Below are positions 17,692-26,500 of a DNA stretch of 35,559 nt, one piece after another. This stretch comes from an uncultured Pelagibacteraceae bacterium (lineage in GTDB: Bacteria > Pseudomonadota > Alphaproteobacteria > Pelagibacterales > Pelagibacteraceae): contig CACEMD010000009.1 of NCBI GenBank assembly GCA_902560625.1, forward strand, positions 1 through 35,559, written 5' to 3'. The position numbers and the translations under genes were made by a program. The notes below the pieces were generated by a model. That model had not been told where the DNA came from. It saw only the letters and a list, made by a program, of their open reading frames with translations, and ran no database searches. Every line of letters starts with the position of its first letter. Within the stretch, counting starts at the first letter, position 1.

Positions 17692-19020
17692 ATGATTAAA
17701 AAAATAATAATTAAATTAGCAGTTCTGGCATTTTTAATTACAAATGTTAGTTTTGCTGATATTAAATTTTGGACAACTGAAGTCCAACCAGCAAGAATGG
17801 CTAAACAAGAGGAAATGGCTAAAGCGTTTGAAGCTAAATCTGGCATTAAGGTTGAAGTTATTCCTGTTGAAGAAAAAGATCTTGGAACAAGAGCAACTGC
17901 TGCAGCTGCAGCTGGTGATCTACCAGATGTAATTTATCATACGTTACAGTATGTGTTACCATGGGCTGAAGCAGGCATTTTAGATGTTGATGCTAATAAT
18001 GATGTTGTAAAATCATTAGGTAAAAAAACTTTTGCACCTGGTGCACTTAACATGGCAAAAAAAGGTGGAAAGATTGCTGCTGTACCGGTTGATGGATGGA
18101 CACAAATGGTTGTCTATAGAAAAGACTTATTTGAAAAAGCTGGTTTAGAGCCACCAACATCTTATGCAAATATAGTTAAAGCAGTAGAGAAATTATCAAG
18201 CAGCGACATGTTTGGTTTTGTAGCCGCTACAAAAACTGATGAAAACTTTATGAGCCAGGTTCTTGAGCATGTACTTTTAGCAAATGGAGTAAATTTAGTT
18301 AAAAAAGGTGGAACTAAGAAACAAGGACGAGCTTTAAAGAATTCTTTAGAATTTTATAAAGTAATTGCTAAAGCAAGTCCTCCAGGAGAATTATTCTGGA
18401 AACAATCAAGAGCATTATACTTTGCTGGAAAAACACCAATGATTATTTGGTCGCCATTTATAATGGATGAATTAGCTGGACTAAGAGACTCAGCTCCTCC
18501 AACAATAAATAGTGATCCAACATCACCAGAGTTAGCTTCTAAAACTGGTTTCATTACTAATTTTAGTGGACCTAATAACAGAAAAGGTGCAGCGTGGGCC
18601 GATGTTAGATATTTTGGTATAACAGCTGATGCAGATACTGATGAAGCTAAAAAATTCATAGAGTATTCAATGAGTGAGGGTTATACAGCGACATTAGGAA
18701 TTGCTCCAGAAGGAAAATTTCCAGTAAGAAGAGGAAATAAGAGTGATCCTAGTGCATACACAAAAGCTTGGAGTAAACTTCCAGTTGGTGTTGACAGAAA
18801 AGCTCCGTTAACAGATCTTTATTCTGCAGATGTTATCGATAACATTGTTGCTGGTTTAGATACTGCAAATAGATGGGGTGTCAAAGAGGGAGAACTTTCT
18901 AGAGCATCAAAAATAATAAATTCTCAATTCTTAAACAGAATCACAAGAGAATATATTGATGATCAAATTTCAGTTGATGAAGCGGTCAAGAAGATTAACG
19001 CTGAATTAGCTAAGTTTTAA
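17692..19020 (+). CDS. Extracellular sugar-binding protein of an ABC importer
   Basis: 442-residue periplasmic solute-binding protein of the sugar (family 1) class. The signal peptide (1-22, ending NVSFA) precedes the mature start DIKFWTTEVQ. MAKAFEAKSGIKVEVIPVEEKDLGTR and DLPDVIYHTLQYVLPWAEAGIL are the typical first lobe, followed by GWTQMVVYRKDLFEKAGLEPP. A disaccharide or glucoside-type sugar is the family expectation; the ligand cannot be read from sequence. A good GGGAGA ribosome site precedes the ATG. A hairpin terminator follows the gene, which should make it more abundant than its permeases. Confidence 0.9.
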   Translation: MIKKIIIKLAVLAFLITNVSFADIKFWTTEVQPARMAKQEEMAKAFEAKSGIKVEVIPVEEKDLGTRATAAAAAGDLPDVIYHTLQYVLPWAEAGILDVDANNDVVKSLGKKTFAPGALNMAKKGGKIAAVPVDGWTQMVVYRKDLFEKAGLEPPTSYANIVKAVEKLSSSDMFGFVAATKTDENFMSQVLEHVLLANGVNLVKKGGTKKQGRALKNSLEFYKVIAKASPPGELFWKQSRALYFAGKTPMIIWSPFIMDELAGLRDSAPPTINSDPTSPELASKTGFITNFSGPNNRKGAAWADVRYFGITADADTDEAKKFIEYSMSEGYTATLGIAPEGKFPVRRGNKSDPSAYTKAWSKLPVGVDRKAPLTDLYSADVIDNIVAGLDTANRWGVKEGELSRASKIINSQFLNRITREYIDDQISVDEAVKKINAELAKF

Positions 19021-19032
19021 TCAATAAGATTT

Positions 19033-19069
19033 AAAAAAAGCGGGTAATATATTATTATCCGCTTTTTTA
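19033..19069 (+). terminator. Hairpin terminator or attenuator between binding protein and permease
   Basis: A run of A, then agcgggtaat, a short loop, attatccgct and a run of T form a stem of about 14 pairs including the A/T tract (one G-U pair). It has the form of a rho-independent terminator. It lies between the binding-protein stop and the permease ATG, so partial read-through would give less permease than binding protein, a known strategy in such operons. Confidence 0.8.
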
Positions 19070-19070
19070 T

Positions 19071-20330
19071 ATGAGTAATACTTTATCAAAAATAGAAAAA
19101 AGAACTGCATATACTTTACTTTTACCTGCAGTCTTTTTAGTTTTTTCAATAATATTATTTCCTATCTTTGCAAATATTTGGATTAGCTTTAAAGAAGTAA
19201 GTTTAAAGGATATTAGAATACCAGAGCCTAGAGCAAAAAAAATTGTTAAATCTGTACCAGATGATAAATCAAAATTAAAAATCATATATAAATTAAGAAA
19301 TAGTTCTTTAATTCAAAAAATTTCAGATGTGGAGTTTAGAGATAAACTTCCTAACGATGTAATACCTTTAGATTTAGACAAAAGATGTACATTTAAATCA
19401 AAGATAATTAAATGCCAGTTCGGAGATTGGCAGGCAAAATTTAGAGAAAATTTTGAAATTTTAATTAAAAATGAAAAAAATAAAGCTTTAGATAAAAAAG
19501 CAATTAAATCTCAAAAACCTTCCTTAAGTGGAAAAGCTGATAACATTCTTTTAACAACGAATTTTACTTTAAAGAACTTTAAAAAAGTTTTTTATGAAAA
19601 TGATTTTGCAGACTTGCTATTAACCACATTTTACTTCACTTTTTTTGGTACAGTTGGTGCAATAGTTTTTGGAATTTTAGCAGCTCAGCTAGTTAATCAA
19701 AATTTTTATGGAAGATCATTCATGAGGAGTATTTTACTTTTTCCATATGTTGGTCCTGTTGTAGCTTTAGCATATACATGGACGTTATTGCTAGATCCAA
19801 ATAGTGGTACTTTGAATGCCCTACTAGTCAATTTTAAAATTCTTGATGAACCCATAAATTTACTAGGTCAAAAATATATTACAATGAATGTTTTGGGCTT
19901 TGACTTTAAATTAAGGTTAGCTCTAACAACTGTTATATTCTTTGAGATATGGAGATATTTCCCTTTAGCTTTTTTATTTATTCTTGCAAGATTACAAGCA
20001 GTTCCTAAAGATTTATATGAGGCTGCTGAGGTTGATGGAGCAGGGCCTCTTAAAAAGTTTATTCACATTACACTTCCTCAAATAACAGCAATCATATCTA
20101 TATTGTTTATGATTAGGTTTATTTGGAATTTTAATAAGTTTGAGGATATTTTTTTATTAACTGGTGGTGCATCTGGAACAAGAACACTTCCTATAAATGT
20201 CTATCAACAAGGTTTTGCAGTTTCAGACATTGGAATGGGATCAGCTGTTTCAATAGTAATAGTTTTATTACTTATCATTTTTATGTTCATTTATTTTAAA
20301 TTAATTGGAAAAAAAGCAAATGAAATTTAA
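19071..20330 (+). CDS. Sugar ABC transporter permease (MalF-like) with periplasmic insertion
   Basis: 419-residue inner-membrane permease. The first membrane helix lies at about 13-35. Residues about 45-160 form a charged segment containing Cys106 and Cys115, followed by FTLKNFKKVFYENDF and the five-helix core. The ATPase-contact EAA loop is YEAAEVDGAGPLKKFIHITLPQI, starting near residue 316. The extra loop is in the position of the periplasmic P2 domain of MalF that contacts the binding protein. The ATG directly follows the T tract of the terminator, so a normal ribosome-binding site is absent. Confidence 0.88.
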   Translation: MSNTLSKIEKRTAYTLLLPAVFLVFSIILFPIFANIWISFKEVSLKDIRIPEPRAKKIVKSVPDDKSKLKIIYKLRNSSLIQKISDVEFRDKLPNDVIPLDLDKRCTFKSKIIKCQFGDWQAKFRENFEILIKNEKNKALDKKAIKSQKPSLSGKADNILLTTNFTLKNFKKVFYENDFADLLLTTFYFTFFGTVGAIVFGILAAQLVNQNFYGRSFMRSILLFPYVGPVVALAYTWTLLLDPNSGTLNALLVNFKILDEPINLLGQKYITMNVLGFDFKLRLALTTVIFFEIWRYFPLAFLFILARLQAVPKDLYEAAEVDGAGPLKKFIHITLPQITAIISILFMIRFIWNFNKFEDIFLLTGGASGTRTLPINVYQQGFAVSDIGMGSAVSIVIVLLLIIFMFIYFKLIGKKANEI

Positions 20331-21513
20331 ATCTTTAATTATTTTTTTAATTACATCATCGACATTTCTAATATGTTTGTTGTCCATATTAAAGATCATG
20401 TCCACACTTCAAGGCGTAAACTTTACAAACCTTAATGTTAGTCAAAATTTTATTTTAGGAATATTTTTATCTTCAGCATTTATATTTCTTGGGGATAAAT
20501 TAAATCATCTTGTAAAAATTCTATCATTATCTTCTATATTCACATTAGTTTATGTGTATATTAATGAGAGTGCACCCATTTGGTATTATATTGCTGTTCT
20601 TTTAGTAATATTATTTTTTACACATAGACTTAAAAAATATAATCTAAATTACTTAAAAGAGGATTTTGTATCTGAAAGGATAATTTTTGATTTTATAACA
20701 TTGTTTGGAATTATCTTTTTTGCTTTTGTAATTTTATTTCCATTTTACATAATGTTAATCACAAGTTTCAAAACACAAATTGCTTTATTAGTTAATCCTT
20801 TAGACTTTAGTTTAGATTTTAAAAGAAACTTAACTGATTTATTCAATTCTTACTTTGTAATATTTAATACATATAATTTTGGCAGATATATATTTATTAG
20901 CTCTTTAGTATCTGTTGGAACAGTAATAATAACCTTAATATTTGCAATTCCAGCAGCATATGCAGTAGCTAGATTGGACTTTTTTGGCAAAACCTTTTTA
21001 TCATCATCAATTTTAATTATTTATATGTTTCCTGCGATAGTACTCGTAATACCTTTGTATACTGTCTTTAGTCAACTTGGTTTAAGAAATTCAATAACTG
21101 GTCTTTTAATAGTTTACACAGCAACCACATTACCTGTTGCAATTTATATGTTGCAAGGTTATTTCAAAAGTATACCAAAAGAAATCGAAGATGCTGGAAT
21201 AATGGATGGTCACAATTGGTTTGGTATAATTTTAAAAATTATCATACCTTTAAGCCTTCCAGCCATTGCATCAGTTGCTTTATACGTTTTCATGATAGCT
21301 TGGAATGAATTCTTATTTTCTTTAATGTTTTTGGATAATCCTAAGTCCTTTACTCTTTCTAGAGCAATTCAATATTTGACTGGAGATGCTGAAACCCCGA
21401 GACAGTATCTTATGGCTGGGTCTGTTATTGTAACTTTACCTGTATTACTTATATTTATATACTTTGAAAAATATCTTGTAAGTGGTTTAACTGCTGGAAG
21501 TGTAAAAGGATAA
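20320..21513 (+). CDS. Sugar ABC transporter permease (MalG-like) with N-terminal membrane extension
   Basis: 397-residue permease, counted from the ATG at 20320, which overlaps the first permease by 11 bases; an in-frame TTG at 20305 is less likely. The core shows FPFYIMLITSFKTQ, then the EAA loop IEDAGIMDGHNWFGIILKIIIPLSLPAI and a MalG-like end (SGLTAGSVKG). Before the core are about 125 additional residues with about four hydrophobic helices, not found in plain MalG/UgpE proteins. It should form the heterodimeric channel with the permease at 19071. Confidence 0.87.
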   Translation: MKFKSLIIFLITSSTFLICLLSILKIMSTLQGVNFTNLNVSQNFILGIFLSSAFIFLGDKLNHLVKILSLSSIFTLVYVYINESAPIWYYIAVLLVILFFTHRLKKYNLNYLKEDFVSERIIFDFITLFGIIFFAFVILFPFYIMLITSFKTQIALLVNPLDFSLDFKRNLTDLFNSYFVIFNTYNFGRYIFISSLVSVGTVIITLIFAIPAAYAVARLDFFGKTFLSSSILIIYMFPAIVLVIPLYTVFSQLGLRNSITGLLIVYTATTLPVAIYMLQGYFKSIPKEIEDAGIMDGHNWFGIILKIIIPLSLPAIASVALYVFMIAWNEFLFSLMFLDNPKSFTLSRAIQYLTGDAETPRQYLMAGSVIVTLPVLLIFIYFEKYLVSGLTAGSVKG

Positions 21514-21547
21514 TAATATTAATTTTATAAACATATATGGAGAGAAT

Positions 21548-21736
21548 ATGAAAATATTAAAGGAATTGGATGATGCTAAACTAGTTATTGTTGACCTTGA
21601 GGTTAATTTAGGAAAAGAAGTTCGAAGTGCACCAACATTATGTGCAAAATATAAAGGAAAAATTATACCTTTAAATACAGCTCATGATGGAAGACCAATA
21701 CTTATGCGAGAAGAGAATTCAATTGAAGATAAATAA
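21548..21736 (+). CDS. Small conserved-looking protein, function unknown
   Basis: 62 residues with no signal peptide or membrane segment, mixed charge and no recognised domain (KELDDAKLVIVDLEVNLGKE; KGKIIPLNTAHDGRPILM). A clear ribosome-binding site (ggagagaat) ends one to two bases before the ATG region, and codon use fits the surroundings, which supports a real gene. It lies 34 bases after the ABC permease and may be transcribed with it. Confidence 0.55.
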   Translation: MKILKELDDAKLVIVDLEVNLGKEVRSAPTLCAKYKGKIIPLNTAHDGRPILMREENSIEDK

Positions 21737-21779
21737 TCTTTAATTTTATCGAAATAACAAATAATATGAAAATTAATTT

Positions 21780-21962
21780 ATGAACCCTACAGATATATTA
21801 TTAAGCATAGCAATTGTTGGAATATATACGTTAATTTATGTCTATTTAAGACATAACTATAAAAGTTATAAAAAAATTTTTAAACTTTTTAGCGAAGGCT
21901 TTGTTTATGCAACAGTAATAACTGGTATTCTATATTATTTAATCAAGTATATAGCGTCATAG
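21780..21962 (+). CDS. Small membrane protein, function unknown
   Basis: 60 residues with two hydrophobic segments (about 6-23 and 40-57) separated by a basic stretch (RHNYKSYKK), suggesting a two-helix inner-membrane protein. The stop is three bases before the next gene, which favours a real cistron. No family recognised. Confidence 0.5.
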   Translation: MNPTDILLSIAIVGIYTLIYVYLRHNYKSYKKIFKLFSEGFVYATVITGILYYLIKYIAS

Positions 21963-21965
21963 TAT

Positions 21966-23252
21966 ATGAAAAAAATATTAATAATTTTAACATTTAGCTT
22001 ATTTGCTTCAAGCAATCTATTTGCTGAGAGTTTAAATTGGTTTTTTAGTAAGTGGCTTTCTGAAAACGGACATCATCAATATTTGAATGAGCAAGGATCT
22101 CACAATCTAAATATCAAAATAAAAAATAAGGCATTATCAGCTACTAATATTGCCTATCATTCAAACCCAAACAGAGATACGCTGATTTATTATTTATGGA
22201 AATATTCATATAGAGATAGAAGTCAACATTTAAAAGAGTTTAAACCAACAAATAGTTCCTACGATTTTAAATTCAACTTAATTGAAGATAAATTTGTAAA
22301 AAAGCAAATGAAAACCAAAGGTATCCTTAGTTATTTATATTATCAAGATGGCGAAGTATTGATTGATGAATTTTCCCCTAAAGAAAGATTGGGGGAGTTT
22401 TTAAATAACGAGACAAAATTTTATTCAATGTCAATGGGTAAGTCAGTAACTTCTTATATATTAGGTCACGCGATTTGCGATGGCTATATTGATAGTATTG
22501 ATGCAACAATGAATGATTGGCCTCAATTACAAAATTCGATTTACTATAATCAAAAATTAATTAATTTTTTGAACATGAATACTGGTGATCAAAAATACAT
22601 TAATGAATTTGAGGATGGTACTAGTAATTTAGGTCCATATGAAGACAGTGATATTCAAACAACTATGCTCATATACTTTAGAAATAAAGATACTAAAAAA
22701 TCTGCTGAAACATATAATTATAATGGATTTGTTTCTCAGTTAATTTTGAACTATGTAAAATTTAAAACAGGTGAAGATTATGAAAAACTTTATAGTAAAA
22801 TTTTTAATGATAAAATAAAAATCAAACATAGCATTCTTTATGGTTATACTGGTCAAAGAGAAGAAAATGGAAATGGACATCCAAATATAAGCGCAACAAG
22901 ATTTGATTATCTAAGAATAGCAAAAGCTATACTAGATGATTATCAAAATGATACATGCGTCGGCAAATATTTAAAAGAAATTCATAAAAGAAGAATTCCA
23001 AAAAACTATAATAATAATAAATATGAGCCAGAATATAATCGTACAAAATCATATGGAGGACAATTCCATATGGATTATCCAGGGTTAAAAGATAAAGTTG
23101 TATTTGGTATGGGTGGTTATGGTGGTCAAGCTATTTTAATAGATATGGAAAACTCAAGAATTGTTGTTCTTAATTCGCTTCATTATAATAATGGGGCATA
23201 CAAATATAATGTTAAAAAACTTTTAATAGATCCAATTAAAAAAGGCAGATAA
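21966..23252 (+). CDS. Exported beta-lactamase-fold serine hydrolase
   Basis: 428 residues with a signal peptide (1-20, ending NLFA). The catalytic S-x-x-K tetrad motif is Ser156-Met-Gly-Lys159 in YSMSMGKSVTSY. TYNYNGFVSQL near residue 250 is in the place of the second (Tyr-containing) motif, and GMGGYGGQAILIDMENSRIVVLNS near the C terminus resembles the third conserved strand of class C beta-lactamase and esterase-type proteins. Such enzymes act on esters, amides or peptidoglycan stems in the periplasm; the true substrate cannot be told. It is the last host-type gene before the tRNA-Leu-linked island. Confidence 0.8.
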   Translation: MKKILIILTFSLFASSNLFAESLNWFFSKWLSENGHHQYLNEQGSHNLNIKIKNKALSATNIAYHSNPNRDTLIYYLWKYSYRDRSQHLKEFKPTNSSYDFKFNLIEDKFVKKQMKTKGILSYLYYQDGEVLIDEFSPKERLGEFLNNETKFYSMSMGKSVTSYILGHAICDGYIDSIDATMNDWPQLQNSIYYNQKLINFLNMNTGDQKYINEFEDGTSNLGPYEDSDIQTTMLIYFRNKDTKKSAETYNYNGFVSQLILNYVKFKTGEDYEKLYSKIFNDKIKIKHSILYGYTGQREENGNGHPNISATRFDYLRIAKAILDDYQNDTCVGKYLKEIHKRRIPKNYNNNKYEPEYNRTKSYGGQFHMDYPGLKDKVVFGMGGYGGQAILIDMENSRIVVLNSLHYNNGAYKYNVKKLLIDPIKKGR

Positions 23253-23268
23253 AAATTTTACTTATTCA

Positions 23269-23356
23269 TCTTGTTCAATTATAAATATTAGCATAAATAC
23301 TCATGAAAATAACTCATGCCCTCGTGGTGAAATTGGTAGACACAAAGGACTTAAAA
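23269..23356 (+). repeat. Left copy of the 88-base direct repeat flanking the island
   Basis: It matches 27371-27458 without gaps: 40 identical bases (23269-23308, promoter region), 9 diverged bases, then 39 identical bases (23318-23356) covering the 5' half of tRNA-Leu as far as the anticodon loop. Identity stops at the end of the anticodon loop. The offset between copies is 4102 bases. Confidence 0.95.
23271..23299 (+). promoter_or_regulatory. Duplicated tRNA-Leu promoter (left copy)
   Basis: TTGTTC (23271-23276) and TAAATA (23294-23299), 17 bases apart, are identical to the pair before the intact tRNA-Leu. If active, this copy would transcribe the broken tRNA and possibly read into the helicase gene. 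Confidence 0.55.
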
Positions 23357-23364
23357 GCCGAGGG
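23318..23364 (+). pseudogene. Truncated tRNA-Leu(UAA) remnant
   Basis: The first 39 bases are identical to the intact tRNA-Leu at 27420. The next eight, gccgaggg, match the 3' acceptor side of that tRNA (27493-27500), so the remnant equals the tRNA with 34 bases removed: the 3' anticodon arm, variable arm and T arm. Six acceptor pairs (ccctcg with cgaggg) can still form, closing a small D-arm-containing hairpin. No CCA follows. It cannot work as a tRNA. Confidence 0.9.
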
Positions 23365-23379
23365 ATAGAAGTTAAAGTC

Positions 23380-23399
23380 AGTCCATAGTAGTCCAAGGT
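23380..23399 (+). repeat. Tandem 10-base repeats, candidate recombinase arm sites
   Basis: agtccatagt (23380-23389) is followed directly by agtccaaggt (23390-23399) and a weaker third unit, agtttaaaac. Short tandem repeats just inside a tRNA-linked junction are typical of arm-type binding sites of tyrosine recombinases. Recognition is by position and form only. Confidence 0.5.
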
Positions 23400-23482
23400 A
23401 GTTTAAAACATCCTATAAAATCATATAATTTTAAATTAGCTTTCAATTTATATTAGAAAATAAGTTTAAATTAATTTTTGAA

Positions 23483-23503
23483 AACCAGCACAAGACCAGC
23501 ACA
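23483..23503 (+). repeat. Left copy of the 21-base repeat bracketing the helicase gene
   Basis: The core accagcacaagaccagcaca (23484-23503), plus one further matching A, recurs at 27316-27336. Internally it holds accagcaca twice, 11 bases apart. It is much richer in G and C than the surroundings. Together the copies bracket the helicase gene almost exactly. Confidence 0.9.
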
Positions 23504-23555
23504 TGGTTAGTTAATTCAAATGGCTTATATATGATGATTTGTTAATATAAAATTT

Positions 23556-26500
23556 ATGAATTCTAAACCTTTACACAAGTATTCTGATTATTTTTCAAAA
23601 ATAAATTTTTTTAAAAATTTAAACTCGTTTAGAGATTTAGAGGAAAAAATTAAAAATCTTGAAAAAATTAAAGGCTTAACCAAAGAGCTCACTGATGGTT
23701 ATGCATTTGAAGTATTTGTAGAATGTTATTTAAATACAATAAACGACTCTAAATTTAGTAAAATCTATCCTCAGGGTTATGTTCCTTCAAATATACTCAA
23801 ACAATTAAATTTACCCAGAACAGATCGTGGATATGATGGAGTATATGAAGATAATTTAGGAAAATTCCATACATATCAATGTAAATTTAAAACCCATAGA
23901 GAAAAATTAAATTGGGACAAACTTTCAACTTTTGCAGGAATCGGTGAAAATTTAAAAAGTAGACATCTTTTTTGTAATAGTAATAAAATTGTAGATGATT
24001 TTTTAAATAAATCGGATGCTATAGCTACAAGAGGTTACGATTTTGAAAAATTAGAAGCTAATAATTTTGATGCAATTCATAAATTTTTAAAAAAGAATAA
24101 AGAAAAAAAATTCAAAGGTTACAATCTTGATCCTTATCAAAAAGATACAAGAGAAAAAATAATTAAAGAACTGGAGTTAAATAATAGAACTTCAATAATT
24201 TTAGCCTGTGGATTAGGAAAAACTTTAATAGGCCTAAGTGTATTTGAGAAAATTAAACCTAAATTAACTGTGGTTTACGTACCATCAATAGCTTTGGTTA
24301 AACAAACAAGGGATGAATGGATTTTTAAATCTAAGTATAAAATTAATACGATAGTTGTAAGTTCGATTAAAGATGTAGACTATGGAAAAGATCCTAATTT
24401 AATTAAGAAAAATGAGCTAGATTTTAAACCTACTACAGATCCAAAGATAATTAAAAAATGGTACAAAACTCAATCTAAAAATTTGAATGTAATTTTTTGT
24501 ACATATCAATCATCAAAAAAATTATCTAAAGCTTTAAAAAATATAAAAGTGAACTTTGGTATTTTTGATGAAGCTCATAGAACTGCAATAGTAAATAAAA
24601 AACAAAATAAAGAGTCTAGTTTTTCACACTCTCTAAATAATAAAAATATTTTTATTGAGAAAAGGCTATTCATGACAGCCACGAAAAGAATCTCAAGAAA
24701 AAATAAATTTTTAAAAGAAGGAGATAAAATACAAGCACTTACAATGGAAAATACTGAAATATACGGAAAAGTATGTAAATCAATTTCATTTTTAGAGGGT
24801 GCAAAACTTGGAGTAATTGCCAAACCAAGAGTTTTAATTTCAGTAGTTACTTCAGATGAACTCGATAGAGAAAAATTATCACACTCTATAACTGCTGTTA
24901 AGGGTAAAGAGATAAGAACACCACAAGTAGCATCACAAATCGCTATTAGAAATATGATGCAAAAAGAAAAGATTAATAAAATATTTAGTTTTCATAATTC
25001 AATACCAAAATCAGTCTCCTTTACTTCTGATGGACCTGAGGGAATAGGTAGTCATATAAAAAATATTGACTCAGCTCATATTGATGGTTCGATGAGTGTA
25101 AAAGATAGATCAGAAATAATTCAAGATTTTAAATTATCTAAAAAAGGTATTGTTTCTAATGTAAGATGTCTAGTAGAAGGCGTTGATGTTCCAACTGTAG
25201 ATGCAGTAGCATTTACTCATCCTAAAGAAAGTTTAATTGATATAATTCAAGCTATTGGTAGATCATTAAGAAAAAGAGGGATGCCAAAAAAAAAATTTGG
25301 TCACGTAATTTTACCACTTTTCGTTAAAACAAAGAAAAATGAAAAAATTTCAGACGCATTAGAACGGACTAATTTTGACAATATAGCAGACACTATTAAT
25401 GCACTTAGAGAGCATGACGATGAAATTGAACAAATAGTTCAAAAAGCAATTATATACGATAAAAATATTGGCGGCTCTAGAGGAGGAGGTTGGGATATAG
25501 AAGATGATTTTATTAGTATTGAACACCCAATAATCTCAAAAAAAATTTTAAATAAGGCTATTAAATTTAAACTGTATGAAAAGTTAATTACTAAATGGGA
25601 AGAAAATTTAAAGCTTTTAATTAAATACAAAAATAAATTCAAAGATTTTAAGAGTAGATATGAAATAAAAATTTATCATGACTTATTTCAATGGATGGAT
25701 CAAATTAGAAGAAGAAATATCTATGGGACTTTGCCAAGTTTTAATGTCAAACAGCTAAATGATATTAACTTTGATTGGAGATTAGAATATGACGAAATTG
25801 GTCTTGATGATATACATAACTATATTTCATTCAATAAATTTAGTGAATATTATACTCCTGGTTTAGGTTTTTCTGCCAGGGGATCAGGCACTGATATAAA
25901 ATATACAAATAGATATTTATTAAATTTTTGTAAAACTTATGACTTAAAAATTTATAAATCTTACGAAACAATAATTAAGAAAAGATACAATAAAACAGAA
26001 AAATTTTTAAGAATTGCGAGCTTTATTCATAAGAAAAGTTTTGAAGAAGTATTAAGCAAAAATAAAATTATCTTTTTTAATGAATTTGAAAAAATTAATA
26101 AAAATAAAAAATGTTTATTTTTAAAAAGTAAAATTATCAATAATTATAAGAGCAAAAGTTTACCTAGATCCATTGAGGTTAAATTAGAGGATGGAACAAT
26201 TAAAAATAGATATCTGCTATTTGGGTCTCAAATAAGTAATATGGGAAAGAAAACTGGCAAAAAAAAATTGACTGGTTTAGTTTACCATAAAGATGATTTA
26301 GATATTTTTTTTAAAGAAATAGAAAAAATACCGTTAATTGACAAAAGTAAAGAATTACTTACAGAAGATTTTAATGAAAAATATGGTTTTTCAATACTCC
26401 CTTATGAGAGGCAAAATAAAATCAAAAAATATGAACGCAGACTCGGATTTTTAAAAAGATATGTCTACTTACAAAAAGATATAGATATTTTTCTCAAAAA

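Larger units (their letters stand above)
23253..23555. other. Left junction region of the tRNA-linked island
   Basis: This 303-base gap holds, in order: a duplicate of the tRNA-Leu promoter region, a broken tRNA-Leu (23318-23364), 10-base tandem repeats (23380-23399) and one copy of a 20-21 base repeat (23483-23503). No ORF with a convincing start is visible. There is no clear ribosome-binding site directly before the helicase ATG at 23556, only AT-rich sequence with a TATAAA-like box about nine bases upstream. Confidence 0.8.
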
